Assembly: GCF_030123365.1 (NCBI RefSeq)
Contig: NZ_CP126107.1
Span: 3,554,001-3,618,000 of the forward strand
Direction: 5' to 3'
DNA: 64,000 nt
DNA from: Neobacillus sp. SuZ13
Lineage (GTDB): Bacteria > Bacillota > Bacilli > Bacillales > Cytobacillaceae
Positions within the stretch are counted from its first letter, which is position 1, and every line of letters starts with the position of its first letter. Below are positions 61,844 through 64,000 of this stretch, piece after piece. Under the pieces are notes generated by a model. The model saw only the letters and a list, made by a program, of their open reading frames with translations. It was not told where the DNA came from and ran no database searches. The position numbers and the translations under genes are program-made.

Positions 61844-62971
61844 TTATGACCAAATTCCAAGATCCTTAATTTGCTTGTCTATTTGCTCGAGATTTGAACC
61901 TAAAAAATTAATGTGACCCATTTTCCTATTTTCTGCGCTTTCCTTTTTGCCGTATAAATGTAGTTTGGCTGTTGGTGGTAACTGCTCTATATTATCTAGC
62001 ACTTTATTTAAATGCTGACCTAAAATATTAACCATGATAATCGGACTTAAAAGAGTAGTATCTCCTAAAGGCAGTCCGCATATTGCCCGAATATGCTGTT
62101 CAAATTGAGAAGTAATACATGCATCCATGGAATAATGCCCGGAATTATGAGGTCTTGGTGCTAACTCATTCACGATAATTTCACCATCATCTGAAATGAA
62201 CATTTCTATTGCAATTAGTCCAACTACTTGTAAGGAGTCAGCTATTTTCAATGCGGTAGTTTCCGCTTGAATCCTTTGCTCATCGGTAATTCTTGCAGGT
62301 ACGAAGGACTGATGCAGGATACTATTAATATGGACATTTTCAGCTACTGGGAAAGTCTTTGTTTGACCTTGTGTATTTCGAGCCACGATTACCGATATTT
62401 CTTTGCTAAACGGGATAAATTGTTCGATGATCATGTCCATCCCTGCCTTATTCCAAGCCTCAATAGCAATTGGAATTTCATCTCTGCTCTTTATAACCCA
62501 TTGCCCTTTCCCATCGTAGCCCCCTGTAGCTGTTTTCATTATGAATGGCAATCCCAATTGAACGATTGCCGTTTCAATGTCATTTTCAGTTTGTATGACC
62601 AAGAACGGAGCTACTGGCACATTGAAGGACTTTAACGTGGATTTCTCTCGGATGCGATTTTGGGTTATTTTGAGCAGTTCGCTTCCTTGAGGTACAAAGG
62701 AGGTCGTTTCTAAAATAGAGGTTACATTAGAATCAACATTTTCAAATTCATAAGTAATCACATCCGAGGAAGCGGCGAGATCCTTAACAGCTTTAAGCTC
62801 ATAATAGGGAGCTGTGATTTGAAGATCTGCCACTTGTCCACAAGGTGAGTTAGGTGTAGGATCCAAAGTAATGAAGCGATATCCCATATTTCTACCAGCA
62901 ATTGAAATCATTCTTCCTAGCTGGCCTCCCCCTAAGATACCAATCGTTGAGCAGGGTTTAATGACTCTCAA
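61844..62971 (-). CDS. purK: N5-CAIR synthase
   Basis: 375-residue ATP-grasp enzyme carboxylating AIR. STIGILGGGQLGRMISIAGR, DVITYEFENVDSNV, PFIMKTATGGYDGKGQWVI and IVNELAPRPHNSGHYSMDAC. Start TTG 62971, 9 nt after GGAGG. First gene of the minus-strand cluster; purE, its usual partner (N5-CAIR mutase), is not upstream. Divergent from purF. Confidence 0.95.
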   Translation of the reverse strand: MRVIKPCSTIGILGGGQLGRMISIAGRNMGYRFITLDPTPNSPCGQVADLQITAPYYELKAVKDLAASSDVITYEFENVDSNVTSILETTSFVPQGSELLKITQNRIREKSTLKSFNVPVAPFLVIQTENDIETAIVQLGLPFIMKTATGGYDGKGQWVIKSRDEIPIAIEAWNKAGMDMIIEQFIPFSKEISVIVARNTQGQTKTFPVAENVHINSILHQSFVPARITDEQRIQAETTALKIADSLQVVGLIAIEMFISDDGEIIVNELAPRPHNSGHYSMDACITSQFEQHIRAICGLPLGDTTLLSPIIMVNILGQHLNKVLDNIEQLPPTAKLHLYGKKESAENRKMGHINFLGSNLEQIDKQIKDLGIWS

Positions 62972-63061
62972 AGCATTTTTCCTCCTTCATCCTTTTTTAA
63001 GCTTTTCATAATTTTAGGTTTTCCTGAAATGCACTTAATTACTTTTTTAATCAAAAATACT

Positions 63062-63090
63062 TTTATAGTTTTCAAGCTAATACAATTCAA
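63062..63090 (-). promoter_or_regulatory. Sigma-A promoter of the purK-D cluster
   Basis: Minus strand TTGAAT (63090-63085), 17-bp spacer, TATAAA (63067-63062). No convincing PurBox pair or purine riboswitch was found in the 200-bp purK-purF gap. Confidence 0.6.
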
Positions 63091-63168
63091 CTAGACAATT
63101 TTGGTAAAGGATAAAAATTCTGCTTTCGCCAAAAATAATGAAATAAAATCAAGGGGAGGAGTACACAT

Positions 63169-64000
63169 ATGGATTCAGAAATGCAAGAGAAATGCGGTGT
63201 ATTTGGAGTTTTTAATCACCCCCAAGCAGCCCATTTAACATATTATGGACTTCATGCACTTCAACACCGCGGACAGGAGAGTGCAGGAATTGTCGCTAGT
63301 GATGGAAAATCATTCAGGCATCACAGGGGAATGGGATTAGTTACCCAAGTATTTTCACGTGAGATCCTTGATGGACTAAGCGGAAATATGGCCATCGGTC
63401 ATGTACGATATTCTACTTCTGGTGCAAGTTTACTACAAAACGCACAACCACTTGTTTTTAAGTACAGTGAGGGCGATTTGGCCGTTGCCCATAACGGAAA
63501 CCTAGTGAATGCCAATATCGAACGTAAGGTTCTCCAGGAACAGGGTGCCATCTTTCAGACAACTACTGATACAGAAATTATTGCTCACCTAATAGCCCGT
63601 TCCAGTAAAAAATATTTTAATGAAACTGGACCTGAAGTTCTTAAGCGGATTGACGGTTCCTTTGCTTTGCTGATCATGACAGATAAACAAATGCTGATTG
63701 CCCTAGATCGTCATGGCTTACGGCCTCTTAGTCTCGGAAAAATTGGTGAATCCATTGTCGCGTCGTCAGAAACATGTGGACTTAATGCGGTTGATGCTAA
63801 GTTTTGGAGGGATGTTGAACCGGGAGAATGGCTTCTTGTTGACGAGACGGGAATAAAAACCGGCAGATTTGCTGCAAAAGGTGACGTTTCCCTTTGCTCC
63901 TTTGAATTTGTTTACTTTGCTCGTCCAGATAGTGTGATTCATGGAAGAAGTGTTTTATCCATCCGAAAAGAATTAGGCCAAATTTTAGCAAAAGAACATC
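63169..64000 (+). CDS. purF: Amidophosphoribosyltransferase, N-terminal part (cut by window edge)
   Basis: Starts the purine pathway: PRPP + glutamine to phosphoribosylamine. About 277 residues visible. MDSEMQEK is a short propeptide before the nucleophile Cys9 (CGVFGVFNHPQAAH). Then YYGLHALQHRGQESAGIVAS, GHVRYSTSGAS, AHNGNLVNA, DRHGLRPLSLG and ASSETCGL of the class II amidotransferase domain. Strong AAGGGGAGGAG site before ATG 63169. Reads away from the pur cluster, unlike the usual place between purL and purM. Confidence 0.95.
   Translation, partial: MDSEMQEKCGVFGVFNHPQAAHLTYYGLHALQHRGQESAGIVASDGKSFRHHRGMGLVTQVFSREILDGLSGNMAIGHVRYSTSGASLLQNAQPLVFKYSEGDLAVAHNGNLVNANIERKVLQEQGAIFQTTTDTEIIAHLIARSSKKYFNETGPEVLKRIDGSFALLIMTDKQMLIALDRHGLRPLSLGKIGESIVASSETCGLNAVDAKFWRDVEPGEWLLVDETGIKTGRFAAKGDVSLCSFEFVYFARPDSVIHGRSVLSIRKELGQILAKEH

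Noticed and set aside
63120..63140. PurBox-like CTTTCGCC upstream of purF
   Set aside because: Only a partial core, no partner box at the required spacing.

Overview
The window looks like chromosome of a low-GC, Gram-positive, spore-forming Bacillaceae bacterium (Bacillus/Neobacillus-like). The evidence is GGAGG-type ribosome binding sites with many TTG/GTG starts, Bacillus-style operators (PurR, GlnR/TnrA, CcpA and Fnr-type boxes), a gltC-gltB-gltD locus arranged as in B. subtilis, a UPF0316/YebE gene near purine genes, and a KatX-like catalase with a forespore-type promoter. No rRNA, tRNA, CRISPR, prophage or intact insertion sequence was seen. The genus is inferred.

Layout. 1-5.5 kb: a truncated FUSC-type membrane protein, deoD, malate synthase G, and a DUF2243/CtaG membrane pair. 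5.5-10.2 kb: accessory genes (PD-(D/E)XK nuclease-like protein, two methyltransferases, unknown ORFs), a nine-unit 51-52 bp tandem array and a MITE-like element. 10.2-17.3 kb: a five-gene uptake and catabolic operon (Fe-type alcohol dehydrogenase, NitT/TauT-type ABC importer, class III aminotransferase). It has a near-consensus sigma-54 promoter and a PAS-AAA-HTH activator next to it, plus a second sigma-A promoter. 17.3-36.6 kb: mixed metabolism: Dph6-like ATPase, catalase, guanine deaminase, a SufR-like regulator with folE and a CDGSH protein, purU, a sugar kinase, a MATE pump, an acyl-CoA synthetase, a divergent prs, a frameshifted isochorismatase, a nitronate monooxygenase, a second MITE copy, and a membrane protein divergent from an FAD enzyme across an Fnr-type box. 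36.6-47.6 kb: solitary glnA with operators, a six-unit 52 bp array, DinB, GNAT, MFS, chitinase, RraB, purT. 47.6-54.9 kb: gltBD and gltC. 54.9-64 kb: a rearranged purine cluster purK-C-S-Q-L-M-N-D on the minus strand, with purF divergent and cut by the right edge.

How the genes work together. Nitrogen assimilation (glnA, gltBD, gltC) and purine metabolism dominate. A Prs paralogue makes PRPP, PurF and the pur cluster build the ring, and GAR can be formylated by PurN or by formate-dependent PurT. PurU can supply the formate for PurT. DeoD and guanine deaminase handle salvage and catabolism. The pur cluster lacks purE, purB and purH and has lost purF from its usual place between purL and purM.

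The least explained features are: three unrelated tandem arrays that share a ~52 bp period; a 13-bp motif, GGTGTCAGGCACC, found six times and always in the same orientation at gene 3' ends; the sigma-54 operon of unknown substrate; and the rearranged pur cluster.
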